DNA from: Rhizobium altiplani
GTDB taxonomy: Bacteria; Pseudomonadota; Alphaproteobacteria; Rhizobiales; Rhizobiaceae
Assembly: GCF_001542405.1 (NCBI RefSeq)
Contig: NZ_LNCD01000134.1
Coordinates: 1-59,692 of the forward strand
Direction of reading: 5' to 3'
Length of the DNA: 59,692 nt
In this document: piece after piece, positions 17,424-26,832 of the stretch
Numbering within the stretch: position 1 is the stretch's first letter
How the letters are laid out: every line of letters begins with the position of its first letter
Translations under genes and position numbers: made by a program
Notes under the pieces: generated by a model
Told to the model about the DNA's origin: nothing
Seen by the model: only the letters and a program-made list of their open reading frames with translations
Database searches by the model: none

Positions 17424-18353
17424 ATGCGGTCGGCTACGGGAAACCCGATGAGGGGTATTGCGTTCAAGGTCGGCTCGGTGGTTGTTTTCCTGGCAATGCA
17501 GACCTTCATCAAGCTCGCCGGCAGTGACATCCAGCCGGGGCAGGTGACGTTCTGCCGCTCCTTCTTCGCACTGTTTCCCATCATGGCTTACCTTGCCTAT
17601 CGCGGCCAGTTGCGATCGGCATTCTATACGGCCAATCCGATCGGTCATCTGAAGCGGGGAACGCTCGGCATCATATCAATGGGGCTCGGCTTCTATGGGC
17701 TGCTGCACCTGCCGCTGCCGGAAGCCATTGCACTTGGCTACGCGATGCCGCTTGTCGCCGTGATCTTCGCAGCTGTGTTTCTCGGGGAAACTGTCCGAAT
17801 CTACCGCTGGAGCGCCGTACTTTTCGGGATTGTCGGCGTGGCCATCATATCGTGGCCGAAACTGACCCTTTTCCGTGAGGGCGGGATCCATGCCGAGCAG
17901 GCGATTGGCGCGCTAACGGTGTTGCTGGCTTCGGTGCTCGGCGGCATGGCGATGATTCAGGTGCGACGATTGGTCGAGGAAGAGAAGACCGCCACGATCG
18001 TCCTCTATTTTTCGATCACCGCCACGGTGTTCTCACTCGTGACAGTGCCGTTCGGCTGGCAGGTCCTTGATCTGGCGCCGCAATTGCTTCTCATCGCGGC
18101 CGGCTTCTGTGGGGGCGTGGCGCAGATCCTGTTGACGGAGAGCTACCGGCACGCTGATGTCTCGACGGTTGCGCCGTTCGAGTACACATCGATCGTCATC
18201 GGCGGTGTCGTCGCGTATTTCGTGTTCGGCGATATCCCAAGCGGGGCCACACTCCTGGGGACAGCAATTGTCGTGGCGGCCGGAATATTTATCATCTACC
18301 GCGAGCACCAGTTGGATCTGGAGCGCCGTGAGGCACGGCAGGCCGGATCCTGA
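17424..18353 (+). CDS. EamA/DMT-family transporter (RhaT/YdcZ-like)
   Basis: Ten-helix drug/metabolite transporter of 309 residues made of two EamA repeats (about 12-145 and 158-300). The first repeat has PGQVTFCRSFFALFPIM and LPLPEAIALGYAMPLVAVIF; the second has TESYRHADVSTVAPFEY, both usual for S-adenosylmethionine/amino-acid exporter relatives. ATG 17424 is chosen because the hydrophobic core starts soon after it and AAGAG lies upstream; the frame is open from 17304 but that extension is not transporter-like. The substrate is unknown. The next gene, a helix-turn-helix-like protein, is on the same strand 214 bases downstream. Confidence 0.85.
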   Translation: MRSATGNPMRGIAFKVGSVVVFLAMQTFIKLAGSDIQPGQVTFCRSFFALFPIMAYLAYRGQLRSAFYTANPIGHLKRGTLGIISMGLGFYGLLHLPLPEAIALGYAMPLVAVIFAAVFLGETVRIYRWSAVLFGIVGVAIISWPKLTLFREGGIHAEQAIGALTVLLASVLGGMAMIQVRRLVEEEKTATIVLYFSITATVFSLVTVPFGWQVLDLAPQLLLIAAGFCGGVAQILLTESYRHADVSTVAPFEYTSIVIGGVVAYFVFGDIPSGATLLGTAIVVAAGIFIIYREHQLDLERREARQAGS

Positions 18354-18567
18354 AGGCCGCCTGCAATCGCAGCTTTGCGACGACGCAACGGAAGTTCTCG
18401 CGTCTTGCGGGAGAAATTCAAACGAAATAGTGAACGACATCCGAACAGTTCTTGCGTCTTATGAACTTGACGAAGCATCATTTATTCGCAAATGCGCATG
18501 TTATGGGCTGGTCGGACGTCCTGGTGCCTGGGGAGTGCCGACGCCGGATACGCGCGTCGGGAGAAAA

Positions 18568-19449
18568 ATGCCTCTTAGTGCCGAAGACTTGGTTGCGAAC
18601 CCGAAGTTCATCCTGGCCCTCCGCTTCCATGCGGGGCGTATGCGCGGCATGTTCAACACCGGCCCGCGATTGGCGCGTTTGCTTGCTTCACAACAACGCT
18701 GGTTGCTGACGCAGACTGCCTATGCGCTTGCCATGGAGCGCAATCCCGCAGAACCCACGTCGGGCTTCACGGCGGTTCGGCTGACGCGCGAGATCACATC
18801 GCACAAGGTGGCCAGCCGCAACACGGTGTTGAGCTTTATCGACGAACTCGTCACCTACCGCTTCATCGCCTATGCGCCCGGAGCCGAGCGCCGACGTCCC
18901 CGCCAGTTCGAGCCGACGGAAATCAGTCATCAGGCGATGTTTGGCTGGTTGGTCTCCAATCTGGGCGCTCTCGATCTGTTGGACGGCGGAAGCCGGGTTG
19001 CCCATGTTGAGGCTCACCCGGAACTGATCCGCGTCATGCAGCCGCGAATTGCACTCAATTGCCTCCAGGATCCCCAGTGGAGAGAGCCCCCAGAGCATGT
19101 GGCGCTCTTCCAGTGGAACGACGCTGGCGGACTGATCGTCGATCATCTTGTCTCGCGGATCGATCTGGACGGCGACGATCCCGAGCGCGTCGTGGTCGGT
19201 CATGTTGACAGTCGCGCACTGGCGGCGGATTTCATGATATCGCGTACGCACTTGCAGCGGCTTTTCGCCAGGGCGGCGCAGCAAGGATGCATTGGTTGGG
19301 ACACGATCGACAAGAAACCCGTGCTCTGGATGTCGCGTTCGTTTGTCGAGCAATACAGTCGGTGGCAAGCGATCAAGTTCGCCTATGTGGACGACGCGTT
19401 CCGCTGCGAGGCGCGCGGCCCGTCGAGGATCCAGGTCGGTGAGAATTGA
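18568..19449 (+). CDS. Uncharacterised protein with two winged-helix-like segments
   Basis: I do not recognise a named family. Start ATG 18568 has GGGAG five bases upstream; the frame is open from 18157, but that part overlaps the EamA gene and is low complexity. The 293-residue product is soluble. Residues about 50-110 (LTREITSHKVASRNTVLSFI, then DELVTYRFIAY) look like a helix-turn-helix plus wing, and a second similar segment is near 215-255 (ALAADFMISRTHLQRLFARA, then AQQGCIGWD). This suggests a DNA-binding protein built from two winged helices. The orientation relative to the EamA gene would allow a regulatory role, but nothing in the sequence proves it. Confidence 0.7.
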   Translation: MPLSAEDLVANPKFILALRFHAGRMRGMFNTGPRLARLLASQQRWLLTQTAYALAMERNPAEPTSGFTAVRLTREITSHKVASRNTVLSFIDELVTYRFIAYAPGAERRRPRQFEPTEISHQAMFGWLVSNLGALDLLDGGSRVAHVEAHPELIRVMQPRIALNCLQDPQWREPPEHVALFQWNDAGGLIVDHLVSRIDLDGDDPERVVVGHVDSRALAADFMISRTHLQRLFARAAQQGCIGWDTIDKKPVLWMSRSFVEQYSRWQAIKFAYVDDAFRCEARGPSRIQVGEN

Positions 19450-19836
19450 TCAGGCAGGCAACGCGACAAGAGGCCAGCAAATGCCAGCCTCGGCCTCAGT
19501 ATTGCTGAAAGTCCGCAAAGATCATGGCGGGACGCGCGATGCGTCCGCTGGCGCCAGTCCCGCGAGCAACCATTTGCTCGTTCGTGGCGAAGCCAATGCG
19601 GCTGTAGCTTTGCGTTGTGCGGCCTTGCTCGCTAGCAAGGCGAAGGGTTTCAAACCCACAGTGTATAGGACGAAAACGTGCAGTCATTGCCTTGGTTCCT
19701 GTTGATTCCTCCCAAGACACAGCAATATATTGCACTGCAACATGAACTTTTCAATGCATTAGAATAAACGGCAGATATGCGAAAATCGCATAGGTGTTTT
19801 CACAAAAGATTTGTATTTGCCTATTTTCAGGGCACG
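19450..19836. other. 387-base stretch between the convergent winged-helix and UDG genes
   Basis: Only one candidate gene is visible here, a 63-codon minus-strand ORF at 19496-19687. Upstream of it lies a perfect 12-base palindrome, GCAATATATTGC (19722-19733), in an AT-rich segment (19715-19830) that could be a promoter/operator. No RNA gene was recognised. Confidence 0.5.
19496..19687 (-). CDS. Small hypothetical protein (63 aa)
   Basis: The ORF begins at ATG 19687 (MTARFRPIHCGFETLRLASE), preceded by GGGAGG and, closer in, AAGG, which is a better ribosome site than most spurious ORFs show. The product is basic and soluble, with no motif I recognise. An in-frame ATG at 19735 would add 16 residues. 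The AT-rich upstream region with the GCAATATATTGC palindrome would suit a promoter. It may still be a chance ORF; conservation in relatives would decide. Confidence 0.35.
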   Translation of the reverse strand: MTARFRPIHCGFETLRLASEQGRTTQSYSRIGFATNEQMVARGTGASGRIARPAMIFADFQQY

Positions 19837-20709
19837 TCAGAGCGCTGCCAGTTTGGCCTGAAAAGCCAAAAGATCGTTCCAGGCCAATCGTTTGTTGACT
19901 GGTGCCGTCAATAGATCCTGAGGGTGCAATGTCGCAATCGCAGGAATAATGCGGTTTCCGACCGCAATCTCTCGCCATTGCCCGCGCAACCCGTGAATCG
20001 TATCGGTTTCGCCAAAAAAGACCCTGGCGGCAAAGTTGCCGAGTACGAGAATCGCCTTCGGCTCGGCAAGAGCAATCTGCCGCTCGATGAAAGGACGGCA
20101 AATATCCATTTCGGCGGTCGACGCAATGCGATTGCCCGGTGGTCGCCAGGGAATGACCTGCGTCAGCAATATGGCGTCGCGCTGCAGACCGATTGCCCCG
20201 AGCATCTTGTCGAGCAGTTGGCCAGGCCGTCCGGAGAAGGGCTGGCCTTCACGATCATCGTCCGCCCCTGGCGCCGAACCGATCACCATGATCCCGCTGG
20301 CCGCATCACCGCTGGCGAAGATCGTCGAGCGTGCGCTGTGCTTGAGATTGCATCCGTTGAATGCCTCGAGCGCCGTTTTCAGTTCCTGAAGCGAACGGGC
20401 GCTCTCGGCGGCGAAGCGTGCCTGCTGCACGGCCTCGCCATCCGGGACCGAAGGCTGCGGCCGCTGGGCTGCACGCTCGGGGGCGGGAGCGTTCCTTTGT
20501 GTGGTCTGAGCCGCCGGGCGGGCCGTGGACTCCCGAACGTCAGCAGTCTGCGGCGAAGGGACCGTGCTTCGCCTTGCCGCTTTCATTGCCTCGAACTCAG
20601 CAAAGCGATCGACAGCTTCCTCCTCGAGCAGCCATTCCACGCCGGCTTCGGCATGGAAATGCAGAAGCGCGGCGAGTTCGCCCGGAGAGAGTTCGCTGAC
20701 GGAGATCAT
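19837..20709 (-). CDS. Uracil-DNA glycosylase (family 4-like)
   Basis: Removes uracil from DNA in base-excision repair. The 290-residue protein has a variable N-terminal third (about 45-110, Pro/Ala/Gln-rich linker) and a C-terminal glycosylase domain: motif A VIGSAPGADDDREGQPFSGR near residue 140, the WRPPGNR segment near 190, ICRPF near 205 and the motif B His in TLHPQDLL near 266. Two departures from classical family 4 are visible: the motif A Glu (GEAPG) is Ser, and only two cysteines exist in the whole protein (GCNLK, ICRPF), where family 4 normally uses four for a [4Fe-4S] cluster. This may be an alphaproteobacterial subfamily; activity is inferred from the fold. AAGG precedes the start. 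Confidence 0.85.
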   Translation of the reverse strand: MISVSELSPGELAALLHFHAEAGVEWLLEEEAVDRFAEFEAMKAARRSTVPSPQTADVRESTARPAAQTTQRNAPAPERAAQRPQPSVPDGEAVQQARFAAESARSLQELKTALEAFNGCNLKHSARSTIFASGDAASGIMVIGSAPGADDDREGQPFSGRPGQLLDKMLGAIGLQRDAILLTQVIPWRPPGNRIASTAEMDICRPFIERQIALAEPKAILVLGNFAARVFFGETDTIHGLRGQWREIAVGNRIIPAIATLHPQDLLTAPVNKRLAWNDLLAFQAKLAAL

Positions 20710-20768
20710 AACGGTGACCTTAGCGAAGCCGAGACGTCAATGAAAGAGCACGATAGGCCGGAGACGAC

Positions 20769-22061
20769 CTATTGCACCGTCCATTGCGTGATGTCCTCAC
20801 GTTCGCCAATCAACGCCAAGCCGTGGGCGATGGAAAGCAGTTCGCCGCCGGTCTCGATGCGGTCCTTATCGAAGCGCTCGGTGAAGATGCGGCGCACAGC
20901 CGGGACAAACGACGTGCCTCCGGTGAGGAACACCTTGTCGATCATGCCGGATGTCGTGTTCGTCCTTTCCAGCACGTCATCGAGTGCGCCTTCGATCCGT
21001 ACGAGATCATCTGCAATCCAGCTTTCGAAATCGGCCCGTCGAATCGTCAGGTGGCCTCCGCGGCCGAGGGGCGCGAAGTCGAATGCTGCTTCGTCCGAAG
21101 CGGAGAGCGCCATCTTCGTCGCGGATACAGCCTGATAGAGCGGGTAACCTTCATCGTGGTCGACGAGATCGATGAAGGTCTCGAGCTTCTCGGGCTCGAG
21201 CGCCGTGCGCACAAGCTTCTTGAGATCCTCGAATTCGCGCGACGTCTTGAAGATGGAGAGCTGGTTCCAGCGACCGAAGCTCGAGTAGTAGTTCGTCGGG
21301 ACTTCAAGGATTTTGTCGAAACTCTTGAAATGACTCCCCTTGCCGATCTGAGGGGCGACGATGTTGTCGATCATGCGATAGTCAAAGTGATCGCCGGCGA
21401 TCCCGACACCCGAATGACCGATCGGGGTCGCCGTCAGTTTGCCGGCCACCGTTTCAAACCGGATAAGCGAATAGTCGGTCGTACCGCCGCCGAAGTCGGC
21501 GACGAGAACCGTCGCATCGGATTTCAGGTTCTGCGCGAAGTAGAACGCGGCGGCCACCGGTTCGTAGACGTAGTGAACCTCCGGAAAGCCGAAGCGGGAC
21601 AGCGCCTCGTTATAGCGCTGGGTCGCCAGCGCAGGGTCAGGGTTCGCGCCGGCAAAATGCACGGGGCGGCCGGTGACGATACGCTTGACGTCGGACGGCC
21701 AGTTGTCGCCGGCATAGTTCCGGAGGCGCCTGATAAAGACCTCCATCAGGTCCTCGAAACTGTGGCGCTTCGCATAGACGAGGGTGCCCTGAAAGAGCGC
21801 GCTTGCCGCAAAGGTCTTGATCGACTGCAGGAACCGGCAGTCCCCGGGGTTATCGATGAATTGCCGGATTGCCGCGTGGCCGGCCTCGACCTTCAGGGCA
21901 GACGTGCCGAGTTGCGGATCCTTCATGAAGGAAAGGGCAGTACGCATGCTGTCGGCAGTTCCGGCCGCACTCGTAAAGGCCATTGAATGCGTTGTCGGCC
22001 CGTCAGCCGTGGCCAAAACCGTGTTCGTCGTGCCGAAGTCGAATCCTAGCGCCTGAGCCAT
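20769..22061 (-). CDS. Hsp70-family protein, YegD-like
   Basis: Actin-fold ATPase related to DnaK but lacking its substrate-binding domain: 430 residues instead of about 640. The phosphate-1 loop is LGFDFGTTNTVLA at residues 5-17, the phosphate-2 region is LVADFGGGTTDYSLI near 190, and the adenosine loop VFLTGGTSFVPAVRR lies near 385. This is the YegD layout, whose client is not known. GAGGTG precedes the ATG. The gene is upstream of the UDG gene on the same strand with 59 bases between them, so co-transcription is possible. A hairpin pair at 22130-22219 separates it from the efflux operon upstream. Confidence 0.9.
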   Translation of the reverse strand: MAQALGFDFGTTNTVLATADGPTTHSMAFTSAAGTADSMRTALSFMKDPQLGTSALKVEAGHAAIRQFIDNPGDCRFLQSIKTFAASALFQGTLVYAKRHSFEDLMEVFIRRLRNYAGDNWPSDVKRIVTGRPVHFAGANPDPALATQRYNEALSRFGFPEVHYVYEPVAAAFYFAQNLKSDATVLVADFGGGTTDYSLIRFETVAGKLTATPIGHSGVGIAGDHFDYRMIDNIVAPQIGKGSHFKSFDKILEVPTNYYSSFGRWNQLSIFKTSREFEDLKKLVRTALEPEKLETFIDLVDHDEGYPLYQAVSATKMALSASDEAAFDFAPLGRGGHLTIRRADFESWIADDLVRIEGALDDVLERTNTTSGMIDKVFLTGGTSFVPAVRRIFTERFDKDRIETGGELLSIAHGLALIGEREDITQWTVQ

Positions 22062-22129
22062 GCCCGCACCTCATCAAGTCGATTGTTTTTTTGGGAACGG
22101 AGGCCAAGCTCCGCTAAGGCGCGAAACAA

Positions 22130-22219
22130 CGCGCCCAAGGAGGGCGCGTGATGCCATAGAGGCCGCCGTTGTTCAAGGCTTGAAGTGAAAAATGGAGCGG
22201 GCGCCAAATGGCGCCCGCT
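22130..22219 (-). terminator. Terminator hairpins after the RND efflux operon
   Basis: Read on the minus strand, 7 bases after the permease stop, a perfect 10-bp stem (AGCGGGCGCC, 22210-22219 with 22196-22205) with a 4-base loop is followed by CCATTTTT. A second 7-bp stem (CGCGCCC/GGGCGCG, 22130-22148) follows further downstream with TTGTTT after it. Confidence 0.8.
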
Positions 22220-22225
22220 TGTTCC

Positions 22226-25200
22226 CTACTCGGCGGCCAATGCCTGAGGTATCTCCTCATCGTGCTCGGTCTTCTTCTTCCGTCCAAAGCTGAGGAGCCA
22301 ATCGCTAAGCCTGCCCATTTCGACGAAGATCACCGGGGTGATGAAAAGCGTCAATGCTTGCGACACGACGAGACCGCCAACGACGGCAATGCCGAGCGGC
22401 TGGCGCAGTTCCGAGCTTGCACCGGTCCCGAGAGCGATGGGAAGCGCGCCGAGGAGGGCGCAGAAGGTCGTCATCATGATCGGGCGGAAGCGTCGAACGC
22501 AGGCTTCATGAATCGCCTCCGACGGCGACATGCCGTTGCCGGAGCGCAGGTTCTCCAGCGCCACGTCGATCATCATGATCGCATTCTTCTTGACGATACC
22601 GATCAGCATCAGCAGGCCGATGAGCGCGATGATCGAAAGATCGAAGCCCATCACTTTCAACGCCAGCAGGGCACCGAGTGCCGCGGCCGGCAAGCCGGAA
22701 AGGATCGTCAGCGGATGAATGAAGCTTTCGTAGAGGACACCCAGCACGACGTAGATCGTCAGCACTGCCGCCAGGATCAACAGCGGCGTGTTGCCCTGGG
22801 ACTGCTCAAATATCTGCGCCGTGCCACCGTAGGACGTGAAAACGTCCGCTGGCATGTTGATGTCTTTCTTGATCTGGTCGATCGCCGCCGTGGCATCGCC
22901 AAGCGCTTCGCCGGCTGGCAGGTTGAAGGAGACTGTCGTCGAGACCAGCTGACCGGTCTGGTTGATCGTCACCGGCCCCGTCGTGCGTTCTACCCTTGCG
23001 AAGTTGGACAAGGGAACGAGGGCGCCGTTGCTTGAAGCGACGCGGATTTCCTGAAGCTTCTGGTCGTCCCAGGGCTTGCTCGTATCGTACTCGACGATCA
23101 CGTCATAGCTGTCGCCGGTCGACTGGATCTGGGCGGCGGTGTATCCGCCAAAGGCTTCCTGCAGGGTCGTCCGCAGCTGTCCGTCGGTAATCCCGAAGGC
23201 TGCCGCCTTCTCCGTGTCGACGAGGATATTGGCCTGCAGGGCATTGTTCTGCGCATCTGAGGCGACGTCGGTGAAACGCGGATCGGAACGCATGGCCTGC
23301 TGGATCTTGTCTGCCCAGACGTTTGTCTGATCGGCGCTCAGCGCCTGAACGACGAGCTGGTATTGGCTCGCCGTCTGACGGCCGCCGAAGCGGAGGCTCT
23401 GTTGCGGCGTGATGTAGGCCTGCAGCCCAGGAATCTTGCCGATGCTCGCCCGCAATTCCCGTAACGTCTGCTCAAGCGGTGGACGCTGATCCTTGTCCTT
23501 GAGTTCGACAAACATCGTGCCGTTGTTCAACGGACTGCGTGCGTTGCCGCCGACAATCGACATCACGTGATTGACGGCGGGATTCTGCTTCACGAGTTCC
23601 GCTGCCTGGTTCTGCAACGCTTGCATCGCCGGATAGGAGATGTCCTGGCGTGCGCGCGTCGAGATGTTAAGGCGGCCAATATCTTCAGTGGGGAAGAAGC
23701 TGGATGGCAGCGTCATGAAGAGATAGACAGTCACGCCAACCGACGCCACGAACAGGGCGAGGACGGCTGGACGATGCTTCAGGCACCAGCCGACCGATTT
23801 TTCATATCCTCTGAGTGTCCGCTCGAAACCGGCATCGAACCAACGGATGAAGAAGGGCGGGCGGTCGTGGCCACTGCCGAGCCGTGATGCCAGCATCGGC
23901 GTCACTGTGAGCGAGACAATCGCGGAGGCGACGATCGCGATCGCAACGACCATGCCGAACTCGTTGAAGATGCGGCCGACGACGCCGCCCATCAACAGGA
24001 TCGGAATGAAGACGGCAATCAGTGACACGGACATGGAAATGATGGTGTAGCTGACTTCGCCGGCGCCTTTGATCGCCGCATCGAGAACCGGCATCCCTTC
24101 CTCGACATGCCGGAGAATGTTTTCCAGCATGACGATCGCGTCATCGACGACAAGGCCGACTGCGAGCGTCAGTCCGAGCAGCGAGATGTTGTCGATGCTG
24201 TATCCGAGCACGTACATCATGCCGAAGGTGGTAATCAGCGAAAGCGGCACGGCAAGGCCCGGAATGATCGTCGCCGTCAGGTGACCAGTAAAGAGGTAGA
24301 TGACCAGGACGACGAGGCCGATCGTCAGGAGCAGCGTAAACTTCACGTCCTTGATCGCGTCCTTGATCGGCTGCGCAGAGTCGTTCATGACCTTTGTCGA
24401 AACAGAGGCGGGGATTTCGGCGTGCAGACCCGGCAGCTTCGCCCTGATTGCGTCGACGACCTCGACGGTATTGGCATCGGGCTGGCGTTGAATGGCAAGA
24501 ATGATGCTGCGGTTGCCGTCGTACCAGCTGCCGGTATTCTGGTTCTGAACGCTGTCCTGCACGTCGGCGACGTCGCCGAGGTGGATCGGTGCGCCGTTGG
24601 GATTGGCAATGACAAGCGTACGGAACTCGTCGGCATTGGTCCGCTGAGTGTCCGCATTGATTGTCATGCTTTGCGAGTTGTTCTGCAGGGAGCCGACGGG
24701 AACCTGGCTGTTGGCAGCGACCAGCGCCTGGTTGACGGTATCGATACCGATGCCGCGGTTGAGAAGCTTGTTGGGATCGACCTCGACCCGGACCGCGTAG
24801 GTCTGTGCACCGAAGACCGAAACTTCCGCCACACCGGGAAGCGTCGAAAGGGACGGCGAAATAATGTCCTCGGCGATCTCGTCGAGCTTGCTGCGAGGCA
24901 TGGTGTCGCTCTGCACGGCAAGCAGCATGACCGGCGCATCGGCGGGGTTGGTCTTGCGGTAGCTTGGCGGCGTCGTCATGTTGTCGGGCAATTGCCGCGT
25001 GGCATGCGAGATCGCTGCCTGAACATCGGCTGCTGCCGCATCGATGTTGCGATTGAGATCGAACTGCAGAACGATGCTGGTGTTGCCGAGCGAGTTCGTG
25101 GCGCTGATTTCGCTGATGCCGGGAATGGTCTGGAACTGCTTGATCAGCGGCGTGGAGACCGAAGTCGCCATCGTCTGCGGTGAAGCGCCGGTCAGCGCGG

Positions 25201-25342
25201 CCGAGACGTTGATCGTCGGGAAGTCGACCTGCGGCAGGGCTGCCACCGGTACGAGCTGATAGCCGGCAAGGCCGGCCAGCACGACGCCGATGGCAAGCAG
25301 CGTCGTTGCGACAGGACGTCGGATACAGAAATTCGGTATCAT
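22226..25342 (-). CDS. RND efflux permease, AcrB/MdtBC family
   Basis: Proton-driven inner-membrane pump of 1038 residues, the full HAE-1/MdtB length. N-terminal motif IPNFCIRRPVATTLLAIGVV starts helix 1. The proton-relay acidic pair sits in LAVGLVVDDAIVMLENI (about 400-416) and its Lys partner in GIVKKNAIMMIDVA (about 930). Two large periplasmic loops are present (about 40-340 and 560-870). The adaptor gene overlaps by 4 bases upstream, forming a two-gene operon with a terminator behind the permease. No outer-membrane factor gene is adjacent, so a housekeeping TolC is presumably used. The absence of a neighbouring TetR or two-component regulator leaves the control unknown. Confidence 0.95.
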   Translation of the reverse strand: MIPNFCIRRPVATTLLAIGVVLAGLAGYQLVPVAALPQVDFPTINVSAALTGASPQTMATSVSTPLIKQFQTIPGISEISATNSLGNTSIVLQFDLNRNIDAAAADVQAAISHATRQLPDNMTTPPSYRKTNPADAPVMLLAVQSDTMPRSKLDEIAEDIISPSLSTLPGVAEVSVFGAQTYAVRVEVDPNKLLNRGIGIDTVNQALVAANSQVPVGSLQNNSQSMTINADTQRTNADEFRTLVIANPNGAPIHLGDVADVQDSVQNQNTGSWYDGNRSIILAIQRQPDANTVEVVDAIRAKLPGLHAEIPASVSTKVMNDSAQPIKDAIKDVKFTLLLTIGLVVLVIYLFTGHLTATIIPGLAVPLSLITTFGMMYVLGYSIDNISLLGLTLAVGLVVDDAIVMLENILRHVEEGMPVLDAAIKGAGEVSYTIISMSVSLIAVFIPILLMGGVVGRIFNEFGMVVAIAIVASAIVSLTVTPMLASRLGSGHDRPPFFIRWFDAGFERTLRGYEKSVGWCLKHRPAVLALFVASVGVTVYLFMTLPSSFFPTEDIGRLNISTRARQDISYPAMQALQNQAAELVKQNPAVNHVMSIVGGNARSPLNNGTMFVELKDKDQRPPLEQTLRELRASIGKIPGLQAYITPQQSLRFGGRQTASQYQLVVQALSADQTNVWADKIQQAMRSDPRFTDVASDAQNNALQANILVDTEKAAAFGITDGQLRTTLQEAFGGYTAAQIQSTGDSYDVIVEYDTSKPWDDQKLQEIRVASSNGALVPLSNFARVERTTGPVTINQTGQLVSTTVSFNLPAGEALGDATAAIDQIKKDINMPADVFTSYGGTAQIFEQSQGNTPLLILAAVLTIYVVLGVLYESFIHPLTILSGLPAAALGALLALKVMGFDLSIIALIGLLMLIGIVKKNAIMMIDVALENLRSGNGMSPSEAIHEACVRRFRPIMMTTFCALLGALPIALGTGASSELRQPLGIAVVGGLVVSQALTLFITPVIFVEMGRLSDWLLSFGRKKKTEHDEEIPQALAAE

Positions 25343-26622
25343 TCTTCCGTGCCCGCTGTGATGATTTCGGTTTTGCCTGCGGCTTGGTTAGCCGAGGCGA
25401 CGTTCAATGCCTTGTCGTCGAACTGCTCCTTGACCGGCTGCTGGTCGACCAGCTGCGCCTGTCCCTCAATGATGACGTGATCGCCCTCAAACAGGCCTTG
25501 CGAGACGGCGGTGAAACCCCCGTTCGCGCGCGCCACGGTGACGGGCGTCACATGAGCCTTGCCGTCGCGCGCGACAATGGCGAAGAAGCCGTCGGCGCCG
25601 GGACTGACAGCAACGGTCGGGACCACGACCTGCTGTTCATTGTTGTTGAAGTGGACAACGATGTTGACCGATTGCCCGGGCCATAAAGCGCCGGACGCGT
25701 TCTCAAACTTCGCCTTCGCGAGAATTGTGCCGGACGCAGGATCGACGGTGTTGTCGTAAAAGCTGATATGGCCCTGACGTGGCTTGGCCTTGTCGGATTG
25801 AGGAACGGTGCTGACGTCCACCGGACCTGCGGCAAGTGCAAGCTTCAACTGCCGGAGGTCGCGTTCCTGCAGGTGGAATTTCACGTAGATCGGATCGTAC
25901 TTTGCGATCGTCACGATCGCGGAGCCGGCGTTCACAAAGGCACCTGGGCTCACGGCGATATCGCCAAGGCGTCCGTCGAAGGGCGCGCGAATATCGGTAT
26001 GCTCAAGCAGGACCTGATCGACGGCAAGCGCGGCCTTATCGGCCTCCACGGTCGCGGCTGCCGTATCGCGGGCCGCCTTTGCCTGGTCATAGCTTTGCTG
26101 TGTGCCGGCCTTTGAGCTCAAAAGGTCATTGGCGCGTGCCAGCGCCGTTTCGGACTCCGCCAGGGTTGCCTGGTCGCGGACGACCATGGCGCTGTCCTTG
26201 TCGACAGTTGCCTGTGCGGTGCGGGCATCGAGTTTGGCGATCAGATCTCCCTGTTTCACGGTGGCGCCGTCCGAGGCGAGGATCTGCGTAACGATCCCCT
26301 GTTCCTGGGCCGCGATAGTGGTGTTGTCGTCCGCATCCGCCCAGCCGGAGGCTGTGACGTCTCGGGGCAGGACGGTCTCCACTGCTGCGACAGTCTTGAC
26401 CAGCGTTGGTCCGCCGTTGCGGTTGCGACCCTTGCTGCCGCCCTTCTGATCACCGGATTTCTGCGATGCATCGCCCGCCGTTTGGTGGCCGCCGTCGGCG
26501 GCATCGGCCTGCGGCTGACCGTGGGGCAAAAATTGCGAAAGATACGGGATTCGTTCCCTGTATTGCCAAGCGCCAACGCTGGCAGCAGCTATAATGCAGG
26601 CCGTGATCAAAAGTTTCTTCAT
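25339..26622 (-). CDS. Periplasmic adaptor (membrane fusion protein) of the RND pump
   Basis: HlyD/AcrA-type adaptor of 427 residues linking the permease to an outer-membrane channel. The N-terminal helix (MKKLLITACIIAAASVGA) anchors it or acts as signal; there is no lipobox cysteine. A low-complexity Gly/Asp/Lys/Gln segment (about 35-70) precedes the lipoyl half-motif (QEQGIVTQILASDGATVKQG), a coiled-coil hairpin (about 130-205, LAESETALARANDLLSSKAG), the second lipoyl half, a beta-barrel (about 215-300) and a membrane-proximal domain. Its stop overlaps the permease start, which is translational coupling. The start has a weak ribosome site. Confidence 0.92.
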   Translation of the reverse strand: MKKLLITACIIAAASVGAWQYRERIPYLSQFLPHGQPQADAADGGHQTAGDASQKSGDQKGGSKGRNRNGGPTLVKTVAAVETVLPRDVTASGWADADDNTTIAAQEQGIVTQILASDGATVKQGDLIAKLDARTAQATVDKDSAMVVRDQATLAESETALARANDLLSSKAGTQQSYDQAKAARDTAAATVEADKAALAVDQVLLEHTDIRAPFDGRLGDIAVSPGAFVNAGSAIVTIAKYDPIYVKFHLQERDLRQLKLALAAGPVDVSTVPQSDKAKPRQGHISFYDNTVDPASGTILAKAKFENASGALWPGQSVNIVVHFNNNEQQVVVPTVAVSPGADGFFAIVARDGKAHVTPVTVARANGGFTAVSQGLFEGDHVIIEGQAQLVDQQPVKEQFDDKALNVASANQAAGKTEIITAGTEE

Positions 26623-26832
26623 ATGCGAGACCGGTTTGGGCGAGTTGCGCGAAAATCAAGGCTCTATTGAACCACGTCTATTACGGCGCAAAAAAGACAC
26701 AATTGCCGAACCGACCATCACTAAGTGGTTATAATGGCTTAAATTTTTGTAATGAAAGAATGATCTGAAATACCATTTGTTGGGCATCGGCGATCCGCCG
26801 TAGCCGACACTTTCCCAATTTCCCCTTTTCAA

